From the NCBI GenBank assembly GCA_017410265.1, contig JAFQRC010000005.1, forward strand, positions 1 to 64,000: a stretch of 64,000 nt of DNA. Direction: 5' to 3'. Every line of letters starts with the position of its first letter. The first letter of the stretch is position 1. Of this stretch, positions 1 through 8,153 are shown piece by piece. This stretch comes from Ruminococcus sp. GTDB taxonomy: Bacteria > Bacillota > Clostridia > Oscillospirales > Acutalibacteraceae. The notes below the pieces were generated by a model. It worked only from the letters and a program-made list of their open reading frames with translations. It had not been told where the DNA came from and did no database searches. The position numbers and the translations under genes are program-made.

Positions 1-83
1 GTAGACTACGAGGTTGATAGGCTGCGTGTGTACGCATGGTGACATGTTTAGCTTGGCAGTACTAATAGGTCGAGGGCTTGACC
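1..83 (+). rRNA. 23S rRNA, 3' end (partial)
   Basis: The first 83 bases match the conserved 3' end of bacterial 23S rRNA, including ACTAATAGGTCGAGGGCTTG near the terminus. The gene is cut by the window start. The 3' boundary is set by homology to the usual end and may be off by a few bases. The tRNA and 5S genes that follow place it at the end of an rRNA operon. Confidence 0.93.
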
Positions 84-181
84 ACATTGATTCTTTGGTC
101 AATTCCGCACTCTCTTTATCTCTTTACTCTTTATTCAGTTTTCAGGGTGTAAGCTTGTGCTTGCAACTTTGACAAACACTT

Positions 182-257
182 GCACCATTAGCTCAGTTGG
201 TAGAGCACCTGACTCTTAATCAGGGTGTCCCGGGTTCGAGTCCCTGATGGTGCACCA
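182..257 (+). tRNA. tRNA-Lys (CTT anticodon)
   Basis: A full cloverleaf is visible: acceptor GCACCAT, D-arm AGCTCAGTTGGTAGAGC, anticodon loop CTCTTAA with anticodon CTT, T-arm GGGTTCGAGTCCC, and an encoded CCA end. It reads lysine AAG codons. It sits between 23S and 5S rRNA, so it is probably part of the rRNA transcript. Confidence 0.96.
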
Positions 258-261
258 ATAT

Positions 262-336
262 GGCTCGTTGGTCAAGCGGTTAAGACACCGGCCTCTCACG
301 CCGGTAACGGGGGTTCGATTCCCCCACGAGTCACCA
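262..336 (+). tRNA. tRNA-Glu (CTC anticodon)
   Basis: A full cloverleaf with acceptor GGCTCGT, anticodon loop CTCTCAC (anticodon CTC), T-arm GGGGTTCGATTCCCC and encoded CCA. It reads glutamate GAG codons. Four bases separate it from the tRNA-Lys gene, so the two are surely co-transcribed. It also lies between 23S and 5S rRNA. Confidence 0.96.
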
Positions 337-372
337 TTTTGTTTGTCAGAGAGCCCTTTAATTAGTTAAATA

Positions 373-488
<116 letters not shown>

Positions 489-496
489 ATTTATAT

Positions 497-572
497 TCCT
501 CCATAGCTCAGTCGGTAGAGCACTCGGCTGTTAACCGAGTTGTCGTTGGTTCGAGTCCAACTGGGGGAGCCA
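497..572 (+). tRNA. tRNA-Asn (GTT anticodon)
   Basis: A full cloverleaf: acceptor TCCTCCA pairing with TGGGGGA, D-arm, anticodon stem CTCGG/CCGAG around loop CTGTTAA (anticodon GTT), T-arm and encoded CCA at 570-572. It is the last gene of the rRNA/tRNA cluster. A damaged second copy of its parts lies near 1928-2095. Confidence 0.96.
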
Positions 573-576
573 CATG

Positions 577-612
577 AAACGGATACTCAAACGAGTATCC
601 GTTTTCTTTTTG
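577..612 (+). terminator. Rho-independent terminator of the rRNA/tRNA operon
   Basis: A perfect 12-bp stem (AAACGGATACTC/GAGTATCCGTTT) with an AAAC loop, followed by a T-rich run. It lies four bases after tRNA-Asn. The same hairpin occurs again at 2101-2136. Confidence 0.93.
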
Positions 613-830
613 AAAAATATTTTTATATGGTGCAACTTTTTTGTGTTCTTAGGTGTTTTATATATGTAAGGAGTTTTAGTGATTATTCTTGAAAAGAAAC
701 AAACTAACCGTTTTTGCAGAGAGTCATACTGGTTTTAACATTTAGTTGATTATTATATTATCGGTTGCTAAAATTTAAGGGAAGAATAGTCCAAGCCTTA
801 ATTTATTATATAACTTCAGGAGGCGATTTT

Positions 831-1787
831 ATGAAAAAACTACTGGTATTGATAATTGCACTTGTACTAATTTTTGGCGTGTCCACAGTTGTTGTTGCTG
901 AAACTTCTGAGGAAGTAACTGGTTTTTCTGCAGAAGAGGAAACCGATGAGACTTTGCTCGAAGAGTCCGAAAAACTGGCGGCGGTCAGAGCTCAACTTAA
1001 ACAGTTTTTTGACGAAAAAAAGGCAGCCGGAGAACACGCTTTCAGAGAGGCATATGTTTGTGATTTTGAAGAAAGCTTCGACGAAAATTATGGCGTGGTC
1101 TGGATAGTATATTACTGGACAGATAGAGACGAAGTTGTTTCGGCTGTAAATGCCTTTCTTCAGGAAAACGGTATTGATCAAGACCTTGTTGCATATATGG
1201 AAAGTGAAGACGTCGCAGAAGAGCCAGCACCTTCAGAGACCGAAGCCTTGGTCAAAGCAATATTTGAAGCTAAGTATAGCAAAGAGATCGCCGAAAGCGA
1301 GTCCGGCTATTTGTGCAGCGTACTTTATGCCAACACGGATGAGAACGGAGAGCTTGAATGGGCGCTGTGCCGTGGATCCATTGACGAGACAGTAGAAGTA
1401 CTCGGATATGTAAAGTTGAGCAAGGTCTTTTTAACGACCGGAGACGCTGAACCATTCGGAACAGAATTTGCTGTCTATGACGCCGAAAAGGACGACTTTG
1501 TGCTTATGGACGATGACCTGAGCGCCTACAGAGGCCTTGAGGAGAAAATGGTCAAGCTCGGAATCGCATATCCCATAGGTGATGCGGACTACGACCGCAA
1601 GCTTACGATATCCGACGCGACGATCATACAGAGATATCTTGCAGGTCTGAACAATAAAAAAATAGATGAGTCTCTTTGCTATGTTGACGAAGATGATGAG
1701 ATAAGCATACTCGACGCCACAAAACTACAACGATATATAGCAAAAATGGACGACTCTTTCACTGATGCAGAAGTCATTGAACCGTGA
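831..1787 (+). CDS. Secreted dockerin-domain protein of unknown function
   Basis: A 318-residue protein. The ATG at 831 is chosen because AGGAGG lies about 8 bases upstream and the protein then opens with a standard signal peptide (MKKLLVLIIALVLIFGVSTV, then VVA). The middle is acidic and matches no family I recognise. Residues about 247-310 form a dockerin: two EF-hand-like segments, GDADYDRKLTISDATIIQRY and VDEDDEISILDATKLQRY, which would bind Ca2+ and a cohesin. By family knowledge it should dock onto a scaffold outside the cell; the cargo function is unknown. It stands alone, between tRNA-Asn with its terminator and a broken copy of that pair, so it may have arrived by insertion there. 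Confidence 0.85.
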   Translation: MKKLLVLIIALVLIFGVSTVVVAETSEEVTGFSAEEETDETLLEESEKLAAVRAQLKQFFDEKKAAGEHAFREAYVCDFEESFDENYGVVWIVYYWTDRDEVVSAVNAFLQENGIDQDLVAYMESEDVAEEPAPSETEALVKAIFEAKYSKEIAESESGYLCSVLYANTDENGELEWALCRGSIDETVEVLGYVKLSKVFLTTGDAEPFGTEFAVYDAEKDDFVLMDDDLSAYRGLEEKMVKLGIAYPIGDADYDRKLTISDATIIQRYLAGLNNKKIDESLCYVDEDDEISILDATKLQRYIAKMDDSFTDAEVIEP

Positions 1788-1927
1788 TAACAACTGAATA
1801 TATAAAGCTCTGATTTATACTCAGGGCTTAAAGTTTATAGCATTTGTATTATAATATTTATTAATTTCAGAAGAAAGATTAATGAAATAAAAAGTGATTT
1901 AATTTCTATGCTATTTCCTTACACTCG

Positions 1928-2095
1928 CCAGAGCACTCGGATGTTAACTGCATAGAGTCCGACCGCTGCCAGTGACAGATGTAGGGAGGACGAAATGGCG
2001 CCGCGGTCAAAATCATAAGCGACATATAGGAGCTATTAATGATTTTGGGCACCGCAAGAGCAGTTGTCGTTGGTTCGAGAAAACTCGGGGAGCCA
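1928..2095 (+). pseudogene. Broken duplicate of tRNA-Asn
   Basis: Positions 1928-1948 resemble the D-stem/anticodon part of the intact tRNA-Asn (GAGCACTCGG, then ATGTTAAC). Positions 2062-2095 repeat its T-arm and 3' end (AGTTGTCGTTGGTTCGAG ... GGGGAGCCA). About 113 bases of unrelated DNA separate the halves, the anticodon stem is disrupted, and the T-stem no longer pairs. It cannot make a tRNA. The likely history is a duplication or integration scar involving tRNA-Asn. Confidence 0.75.
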
Positions 2096-2100
2096 TAATG

Positions 2101-2136
2101 AAACGGATACTCAAACGAGTATCCGTTTTCTTTTAT
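2101..2136 (+). terminator. Second copy of the rRNA/tRNA operon terminator
   Basis: The stem AAACGGATACTC/GAGTATCCGTTT with AAAC loop and T-run is identical to 577-612 and follows the tRNA-Asn remnant with the same spacing. A second hairpin, AAAGCCAAATG/CATTTGGCTTT, follows at 2145-2176. Apart from these and the tRNA remnant, I see no gene in 1788-2326. Confidence 0.85.
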
Positions 2137-2232
2137 TTAATAATAAAGCCAAATGTTGTATTTAGCATTTGGCTTTTAATAATTATGTGGATTTTATCAA
2201 AGTGAAAACTTTTGATCATGATGAAAAATATG

Positions 2233-2261
2233 TTGTAAAACTATTATTTTTGCGGTATATT
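2233..2261 (+). promoter_or_regulatory. Possible sigma-A promoter for the GLUG/dockerin gene
   Basis: TTGTAA at 2233-2238 and TATATT at 2256-2261 are separated by 17 bases, about 65 bases before the ATG at 2327. The match to consensus is moderate. Confidence 0.45.
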
Positions 2262-2326
2262 TATTAAGGAGGGCAGGTTATCTTATTAGATGACTATGTA
2301 CATATTAATTGAACGGAGATGATAAT

Positions 2327-5300
2327 ATGAAGAACAAAATCGTAAAAAGTATTATGTCGCTGATGCTAATACTGGTTATGGTTATCTCTATGCTCAGCGT
2401 GTCTTTTGTATCGGCAGGTGCTGTGCAGGCTGATGTTGCTACTACCTCAGGTGTTGGCAAAAAGGTTGCAGAACGCTTGCTAGAGCAAGGTGTACGTGCG
2501 ATTTGCGAACTGACACTACAGCTCGGAGAACACATTGGAGGAGAGGGAGAAGAGAAGGTAGAGTCCTTTGCGAAATGGTTCTTGATGGATGCATCAGAAG
2601 CTGCAGCTTATGATGCTAAACAGTTGTGTTACGATATTCTCAATGAGCTTATTGTACTTGAAGAAAAAATCGCTGACTATACTACTGAAATTTCTACACA
2701 AATTGAAAAACAAAATGCCTCAAAAGAGCTTGATGATTATTCAGATGCATTAACAACCGATGTTACAGATGTTATGAAAAACAACGGCGTTTTAAATGCA
2801 TTCGATTGCTATTATAAATACTTCCTCATTACACACTTGAACGAGAGTGGTTTACCCGAAGATAAAAGTGAGCTTGATGCTATAAATTCTATCTGGCACG
2901 AAATAACAGGTAGCACATTGAATATTACAACAGATGATATAAGTGATGAAGCGTGTGATAACGCAAGAGAAGCACTTGATAAGTCTTTTCTCTACATCAG
3001 AAGCTCTACTGGTAATAGCGAAGAAGCTGTGTATAAAAGTGCTTTGACTAATGAGCACTTTGCAAAAGCCATTAATGAATTATCTACAAATTTTGTTTAT
3101 ACAGGTTTGGCATATGATGATTCTCAGCTAAGCGTAGTAGAGTCTGCTGCAACCTACGCATACTTTGCGCTTCCTTACAGCCATCAGCAGTATGAGTTTG
3201 TTAAGAGCGTTGCGGATAAGCAAGTGTTAGTGGCAATGATTCTTCAAATGACATACAATGAGTTCCTTGCAAAACAAGGTGAGTATCTTGAAGAATACTA
3301 CAAAAATAAACCTATTGAAAGCGGTTCATGGAATACTCAGAATGCACTTTTTAATGGTAGTGGACGGCAAAGTTATGAAGGGTTAAAAACAAATGCTATC
3401 GAATTACTTGAGTATACAGGTGATGAAGCTGCAAAACTTTATGATGCTAAGCTTGATATAGATACATCGAATTATCTGTCCGGTCAGAATTATGATATGA
3501 CCCTTAATAGCTATATGAAGCCTGATGATGCTGTTGTAGATACTCTTTCTATCAGTGGCTTTTCAAGTACCCGTGATTATACAAACGAACTTAAAGCCGA
3601 GAATGCATTCTCACATATAGATAACAACTCACATATCAGTAACTCGAAATACATAACCTCACAGAATGTTGAGTTTTGCAGAGTTATGTCAGGTGGTGTA
3701 GCAAACGAGGTTTACTATATTCTTTCTCCAAAGCAATTTGAAACTGATGGAGTAGAGAGTAACGCTACTGCTATAGGTATTGTTGACCACAATATCAGCC
3801 GTGGAGAAACTGATTTGGTAGATTTATACGGTAATATCCATGTAGCTTCATGTGACTACATAAATCTTATCAAGAATATTTCTGATGGTACTAATACATT
3901 TTCTTGTCCGAGTGATAGTGAGATTTCAGGAAAGACGGGCGCTTTAGCAAGCTTGTTTGATACACCGGCGTTTGCTTTTTCTAACTATATTCCGGAGAAT
4001 TACCTTTCATCATATATTCCTGACAAGAGATCAAGCGATACTTATATTATGACATCCACCTACTCAAATGATTTTGATGGTGGTGCGGCTATCCCACAGT
4101 ATGCAACTATGAAACTTGTTAAAGCTGGAAAAGGTGTTGGTAATACAAAAGATGTTTCAACAGAATCATACAGCTTTGAAAATCTTAAATTTAATGTAGA
4201 TGGCGGTAATCATAGCTACATTTTGGTGATTGAAAATAATTCAGATGAGTATTTACAGAAGGCTTCTATCGAAGCTGTTGACAACGGTTATTCAGTAGAA
4301 GATATAGAGTTAGTTAATAATGGTAATCCGCTGAAGGATTATCAGATATTAAGCTCAGAGTCCTCGTCAGTATCAGTTTCTTCAAGTGGTACAATTAAAC
4401 CGGGAAATAGAGTGACAGTAAAGTTCAAACTTGTTGATGATGATACTTTTGTTTCTCTCAAGTGTGTGAAGAACAATACCAATCAGACTCAAACAGTACT
4501 TATCGAAGGTGCAGAAGAACTTGAGAGTATCTCAAAGAACCTCGAGGGATATTACGAGTTTGATTGCTATATGCCTTACTCAGAATCAACCTTTGTTATA
4601 GAAACTGAAAATCACGAAGTTCCTTTGGAGGTTGATGAGAACGGGAATTATCTTATCAAAACTTACAAAGATCTTACTCTTATGGCTGAGAAAGTAAATA
4701 GTGCTGACAGCGATTATGTTAGTGCAAGTTATATTTTGGCTAACGACATCACTTGCCCAATAGGTTCAAAATGGGTAAATCCAATTGGCGAAAATGACGA
4801 TGTTTATTCTACTAGCGCTTCTACTTTTAGAGGTGTATTTGATGGACAGGGTTATACTATTAGTAATCTGCATATAACAAATGGCGAAACTGTACACAAT
4901 CGTTACGGCTTGTTCGGCCAAATATCCAATGCAACGATCAAAAACTTGAATCTTGAAAATGTTTCTATGGATAGTAGCGGAAATTATGCTGGTGCTATTG
5001 TTGGTTCTATTGCAGATGGTTCACTTGTTTCTAACTGTACAGTGAGCGGATATATAGATAGCGATTGCAAGTATCACATTGGTGGTATTAGCGGTTACTC
5101 TTACGATTCAATAATCGAAAAATGTATCAATTATTGCGATGTTACATCGTCTGCTGATTATATAGCCGGTATATGTGGAACGAATAGAGGTACAGTAAAC
5201 AACTGTGCAAACTTCGGTTCAATCGTAGCTGAAGATGCTTCTCGTTGTGGCGGTATTGTAGGCGGAGATGTTTCAGGTAATATCGTTACCAATTGCTTTA

Positions 5301-5821
5301 ATGCTGGCAATGTTAGTGGCAAAGCATCTATGGGTATGGGAAGTGTTTCAGGTTATGAATCAAGTGACTGCAAAAACAATTACTATCTCGATACTACAGG
5401 TACAGATGCCAAAGCTGTTGCTAAGACAGCTGAGCAGTTTGCAAGCGGTGAGGTTGCTTATCTCTTGAATAATGGCGAATTCTTAGGTCTTCAGGCTTGG
5501 TATCAGAATCTTGATAATATCAAGTTTGAAAATGATGCTTATCCTACACTTGTGAATAACGGCTGGAACACTGTATACAAGGTTGACAGAGAAGACAGAG
5601 TTTACTCTAACCAATACTTTGATTATCTGCTCGGTGATGTTAATAACGATGGCTCAGTAACCGTCATTGATGCTACTTTAATTCAGATGCATCTTGTTAA
5701 ACTTTATACAATAACAGGACCTCAGCTTCTTGCGGCTGATACCGACAAAGACCACACGATCAGTATCTCAGACGCTACGAGAATTCAGTTTTTTGTTGCG
5801 AAGCATGTCTCGGAATTCTGA
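2327..5821 (+). CDS. Large secreted GLUG-repeat protein with C-terminal dockerin
   Basis: A 1164-residue protein. The ATG at 2327 has GGAG 8 bases upstream and opens with a signal peptide (MKNKIVKSIMSLMLILVMVI, ending near SAGA). Residues about 30-700 match nothing I recognise. Residues about 855-1020 contain repeated glycine-rich units such as YGLFGQISNATIKNLNLENV and HIGGISGYSYDSIIEKCINY, which resemble GLUG repeats of beta-helical adhesins. Residues about 1100-1160 are a dockerin (GDVNNDGSVTVIDATLIQMH and ADTDKDHTISISDATRIQFF). No catalytic domain is evident, so an adhesive or substrate-binding component of a cohesin-dockerin complex is the best inference. It is followed by a strong hairpin and stands as a single gene. 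Confidence 0.85.
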   Translation: MKNKIVKSIMSLMLILVMVISMLSVSFVSAGAVQADVATTSGVGKKVAERLLEQGVRAICELTLQLGEHIGGEGEEKVESFAKWFLMDASEAAAYDAKQLCYDILNELIVLEEKIADYTTEISTQIEKQNASKELDDYSDALTTDVTDVMKNNGVLNAFDCYYKYFLITHLNESGLPEDKSELDAINSIWHEITGSTLNITTDDISDEACDNAREALDKSFLYIRSSTGNSEEAVYKSALTNEHFAKAINELSTNFVYTGLAYDDSQLSVVESAATYAYFALPYSHQQYEFVKSVADKQVLVAMILQMTYNEFLAKQGEYLEEYYKNKPIESGSWNTQNALFNGSGRQSYEGLKTNAIELLEYTGDEAAKLYDAKLDIDTSNYLSGQNYDMTLNSYMKPDDAVVDTLSISGFSSTRDYTNELKAENAFSHIDNNSHISNSKYITSQNVEFCRVMSGGVANEVYYILSPKQFETDGVESNATAIGIVDHNISRGETDLVDLYGNIHVASCDYINLIKNISDGTNTFSCPSDSEISGKTGALASLFDTPAFAFSNYIPENYLSSYIPDKRSSDTYIMTSTYSNDFDGGAAIPQYATMKLVKAGKGVGNTKDVSTESYSFENLKFNVDGGNHSYILVIENNSDEYLQKASIEAVDNGYSVEDIELVNNGNPLKDYQILSSESSSVSVSSSGTIKPGNRVTVKFKLVDDDTFVSLKCVKNNTNQTQTVLIEGAEELESISKNLEGYYEFDCYMPYSESTFVIETENHEVPLEVDENGNYLIKTYKDLTLMAEKVNSADSDYVSASYILANDITCPIGSKWVNPIGENDDVYSTSASTFRGVFDGQGYTISNLHITNGETVHNRYGLFGQISNATIKNLNLENVSMDSSGNYAGAIVGSIADGSLVSNCTVSGYIDSDCKYHIGGISGYSYDSIIEKCINYCDVTSSADYIAGICGTNRGTVNNCANFGSIVAEDASRCGGIVGGDVSGNIVTNCFNAGNVSGKASMGMGSVSGYESSDCKNNYYLDTTGTDAKAVAKTAEQFASGEVAYLLNNGEFLGLQAWYQNLDNIKFENDAYPTLVNNGWNTVYKVDREDRVYSNQYFDYLLGDVNNDGSVTVIDATLIQMHLVKLYTITGPQLLAADTDKDHTISISDATRIQFFVAKHVSEF

Positions 5822-5873
5822 TGTCAAACATTGGTTTAGTCTTAAATCACAAGAGAATAGATTGAAATAAGAA

Positions 5874-5922
5874 AAACCACCCGATTATTAGTTGAACTTG
5901 CCAACTAATAATCGGGTGGTTT
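5874..5922. terminator. Bidirectional terminator between convergent genes
   Basis: A 21-bp stem (AAACCACCCGATTATTAGTTG and its complement) around a short loop, with A-rich sequence on the left and T-rich on the right. It can serve both the dockerin gene and the convergent glutamine synthetase gene. Confidence 0.85.
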
Positions 5923-5933
5923 GTTGTTAAATA

Positions 5934-7358
5934 TTAAAGATTATAGTATTTATCAAACTCTGCAGGGTGTGGAATCTTTGAAAGCTCACTGCATTCAGCG
6001 CGCTTTGTTTTGATGAAGTTTGTGATGAGTTCTTCAGGGAATACACCGCCTGCTGTGAGGTAATCGTGGTCAGCTTCAAGCGCATCGAGGGCATCTTCAA
6101 GACGAGTCGGCAGCCCCTTGAGCTTTGCTTTTTCTTCATCGCTTAAGTGGAAGAGGTTCATGTCATATGGACCCCAGCCGTTTTCGTGTGGGTCAATTTT
6201 GTTCTTGATACCGTCTAAGCCTGCCATAAGAATAGCAGCATAGCAGAAATATGGGTTACAGGTAGCGTCAGGGTTTCTCAGCTCAAAACGACGCTTGTCA
6301 GGACTCTTAGCGTATGCAGGAATACGGATAACTGCACTACGGTTTGAAGTTGCATAACCAACAGTAACAGGAGCCTCGAAGCCCGGTACTAAGCGCTTGA
6401 ATGAGTTAGTGCTTGGGTTAGTGATAGCGCAAAGTGAGCTGATGTGCTTGAGTAGTCCGCCCATAAAGTAGTGAGCTTCTTTAGATAGATTTGAGTAGCC
6501 GTTATCATCAGAGAAAACTGGCTGTCCGTCTTTCATTAAAAGCATATGCACATGCATACCACTGCCTGCTTCGCCGTAGATTGGCTTTGGCATAAATGTC
6601 GCTGTTTTGCCGTGTTTCATAGCAACATTGTGAATGATATATTTAATCATCATTGACGCATCAGCCATCTTAGTCATTTCGCCGAGCTGTGGCTCGATTT
6701 CAAACTGACCTGAAGCCGCAACTTCAGGGTGCTGATAGTTGATTTCAATGCCCATTTCTTTCATCAGTAAGCACATCTCAGAGCGAATATCGTAGGAAGT
6801 GTCAAAAGGCTTTGCAACATGGTACGCTTTCTGATAAGGTACCACACAGCCTTTACCCTGAGTTGCACTGTTCCAGTATGACTGGTCAGTGTCAACAAAA
6901 GCGGATACCTCGTTAGCCTGAACTGCCCAACCAACCTGATCAAAGAGATAAAACTCAAACTCAGGGAGGATGTACATAGTATCAGCAACACCGCTCTGTT
7001 TCATAAAATCAACAGCAGCCTTAACGATATTTCTCGGATACTGCGCAAGAGGTCTGTTTTCAGGATTGTCGATAATCATCGCGTTACCTGTCATAGACAG
7101 TGTAGGAACCTCACAGAATGGGTCGATATATGCAGTGTCAGGGTCTGGAATGAATACCATATCGCTCTTTTCAACAACAGCGTAGCCGTAGTTAGAAGCA
7201 TCAAACCCGATACCGCTCTTCATAGTTTCTTCACTGAAGTTTTCAGCAAGGATAGAAACGTGTCTGTACTGACCGTTGATGTCAACCATCTTGAAGTCAA
7301 CCATCTTGATGTCGTTGTCTTTGATGAGTTTAATGATATCTTTCACTGTTTTAGCCAT
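5934..7358 (-). CDS. glnA: Glutamine synthetase, type I
   Basis: A 474-residue cytoplasmic enzyme that forms glutamine from glutamate, ammonia and ATP. It has the beta-Grasp start (VKDIIKLIKDNDIKMVDFKM), the metal/glutamate region LPEFEFYLFD, the ATP-site segment GSGMHVHMLL, the NRSAVIRIP segment and RRFELRNPDATCNPY. Length and C-terminus (GGVFPEELI ... PHPAEFDKYYNL) match the GSI family. At the loop where enterobacterial enzymes carry the adenylylated tyrosine (NLYDLPPEE), this protein reads NLFHLSDEE, so that tyrosine is a phenylalanine. Adenylylation control is therefore unlikely. It is monocistronic, with a near-consensus promoter at 7395-7423 and a GAGGTG ribosome site before the ATG. 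Confidence 0.95.
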   Translation of the reverse strand: MAKTVKDIIKLIKDNDIKMVDFKMVDINGQYRHVSILAENFSEETMKSGIGFDASNYGYAVVEKSDMVFIPDPDTAYIDPFCEVPTLSMTGNAMIIDNPENRPLAQYPRNIVKAAVDFMKQSGVADTMYILPEFEFYLFDQVGWAVQANEVSAFVDTDQSYWNSATQGKGCVVPYQKAYHVAKPFDTSYDIRSEMCLLMKEMGIEINYQHPEVAASGQFEIEPQLGEMTKMADASMMIKYIIHNVAMKHGKTATFMPKPIYGEAGSGMHVHMLLMKDGQPVFSDDNGYSNLSKEAHYFMGGLLKHISSLCAITNPSTNSFKRLVPGFEAPVTVGYATSNRSAVIRIPAYAKSPDKRRFELRNPDATCNPYFCYAAILMAGLDGIKNKIDPHENGWGPYDMNLFHLSDEEKAKLKGLPTRLEDALDALEADHDYLTAGGVFPEELITNFIKTKRAECSELSKIPHPAEFDKYYNL

Positions 7359-7394
7359 AAAAGAACACCTCTTTAGTCAAATTTATACAAATAT

Positions 7395-7423
7395 AGTATA
7401 ACCTAGATTCAAGACAGTGTCAA
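7395..7423 (-). promoter_or_regulatory. Sigma-A promoter of glnA
   Basis: On the minus strand, TTGACA (7423-7418) and TATACT (7400-7395) are separated by exactly 17 bases, close to consensus, about 37 bases upstream of the glnA ATG. No glutamine riboswitch or obvious GlnR palindrome was recognised between promoter and start. Confidence 0.85.
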
Positions 7424-7436
7424 TCAAAGCCTTTTG

Positions 7437-7850
7437 GGGTTCAAGTCCCGCATCCCTAGTATAATACAAAACAAAAGGTACATCAAAAGATGTACCAAAA
7501 AATCGGGGATAGGAGGAGCGACGGATAGGTCAGGAAGCGATTTTATATTAAAAATCGCCGCAGACTACATAGGTCTGCGACGACGATGGTGCGAGTGACG
7601 GGTTCAAGTCCCGTACCCAAAGTATATGACCAAACAAAAAAGGTTCACCATTTGGTGAACCTCATTTGTTTGGTGCGAGTGACGGGCGTTTAATATTCAT
7701 TAAGAGTTACCTCGTCTTACCCTCATTGTTTGTCAGAAGAGTATCATCTTCGCTCTCGCTAAAAACGCTCCAGTGGAGCGTTTTTACCTTCGTCGATGCG
7801 TACCACATCTCCTCGGCGCACTCGCCTTCAAGTCACCGTCACTAGCACAA
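7437..7850. repeat. Field of decayed tRNA-Leu 3' ends and hairpins
   Basis: This gene-free stretch holds repeated pieces of the neighbouring tRNA-Leu. GGGGTTCAAGTCCCG lies at 7437-7452. TGGTGCGAGTGACGGG occurs at 7587-7602 and 7671-7686, the same as the 3' end of the intact gene at 7895-7910. A plus-oriented relic (TTCAAGTCACCGTCACTAGC) lies near 7827-7846. On the minus strand two relics are followed by different hairpins (7559-7579 and 7630-7672), just as the intact tRNA is followed by its own. Other hairpins are at 7474-7501 and 7761-7785. It looks like repeated duplication of the tRNA 3' end plus terminator, followed by decay. Confidence 0.7.
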
Positions 7851-7857
7851 AAAATAA

Positions 7858-7887
7858 GAAAAGGGATACCTAAAATGGTATCCCTTA
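7858..7887 (-). terminator. Terminator of tRNA-Leu
   Basis: On the minus strand the stem AAGGGATACC/GGTATCCCTT follows the tRNA 3' end by 8 bases, and the sequence after it is T-rich (TTTCTTATTTTTT). Confidence 0.85.
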
Positions 7888-7894
7888 ATTCTTA

Positions 7895-7978
7895 TGGTGC
7901 GAGTGACGGGACTTGAACCCGTACGTCGAAGACACACGCCCCTCAAACGTGCCTGTCTGCCTATTCCAGCACACTCGC
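7895..7978 (-). tRNA. tRNA-Leu (GAG anticodon)
   Basis: An 84-base class II tRNA on the minus strand: acceptor GCGAGTG pairing with CACTCGC, anticodon stem CACGT/GCGTG around loop TTGAGGG (anticodon GAG), a variable arm, T-arm ACGGGTTCAAGTCCCGT and encoded CCA at 7897-7895. It reads CUC/CUU codons. Confidence 0.94.
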
Positions 7979-8153
7979 GAATATTCAATTTCTCGAACAG
8001 TGGCTATTATAACACTAAAGTTGCGGTTTGTCAATAATAAAAAATAAGTTTTGCGACAAAATATTTTATATACAAATTCTTTTAGTTGTGGTACAATTAA
8101 AAAATATAGCATAAACATTGTGATTTTTGCCAAATTTATTTTTGGAGGACAAT

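Noticed and set aside
1972-2205. Open frame of 77 codons over the tRNA-Asn remnant
   Set aside because: It reads through the broken tRNA copy and the terminator hairpin, so it is an accident of non-coding sequence.
2290-2322. Ten-codon upstream frame before the GLUG/dockerin gene, behind AAGGAGGG
   Set aside because: The spacing from AAGGAGGG to the ATG is about 16 bases, too long, and no regulatory logic (rare codons or a competing hairpin) is visible.
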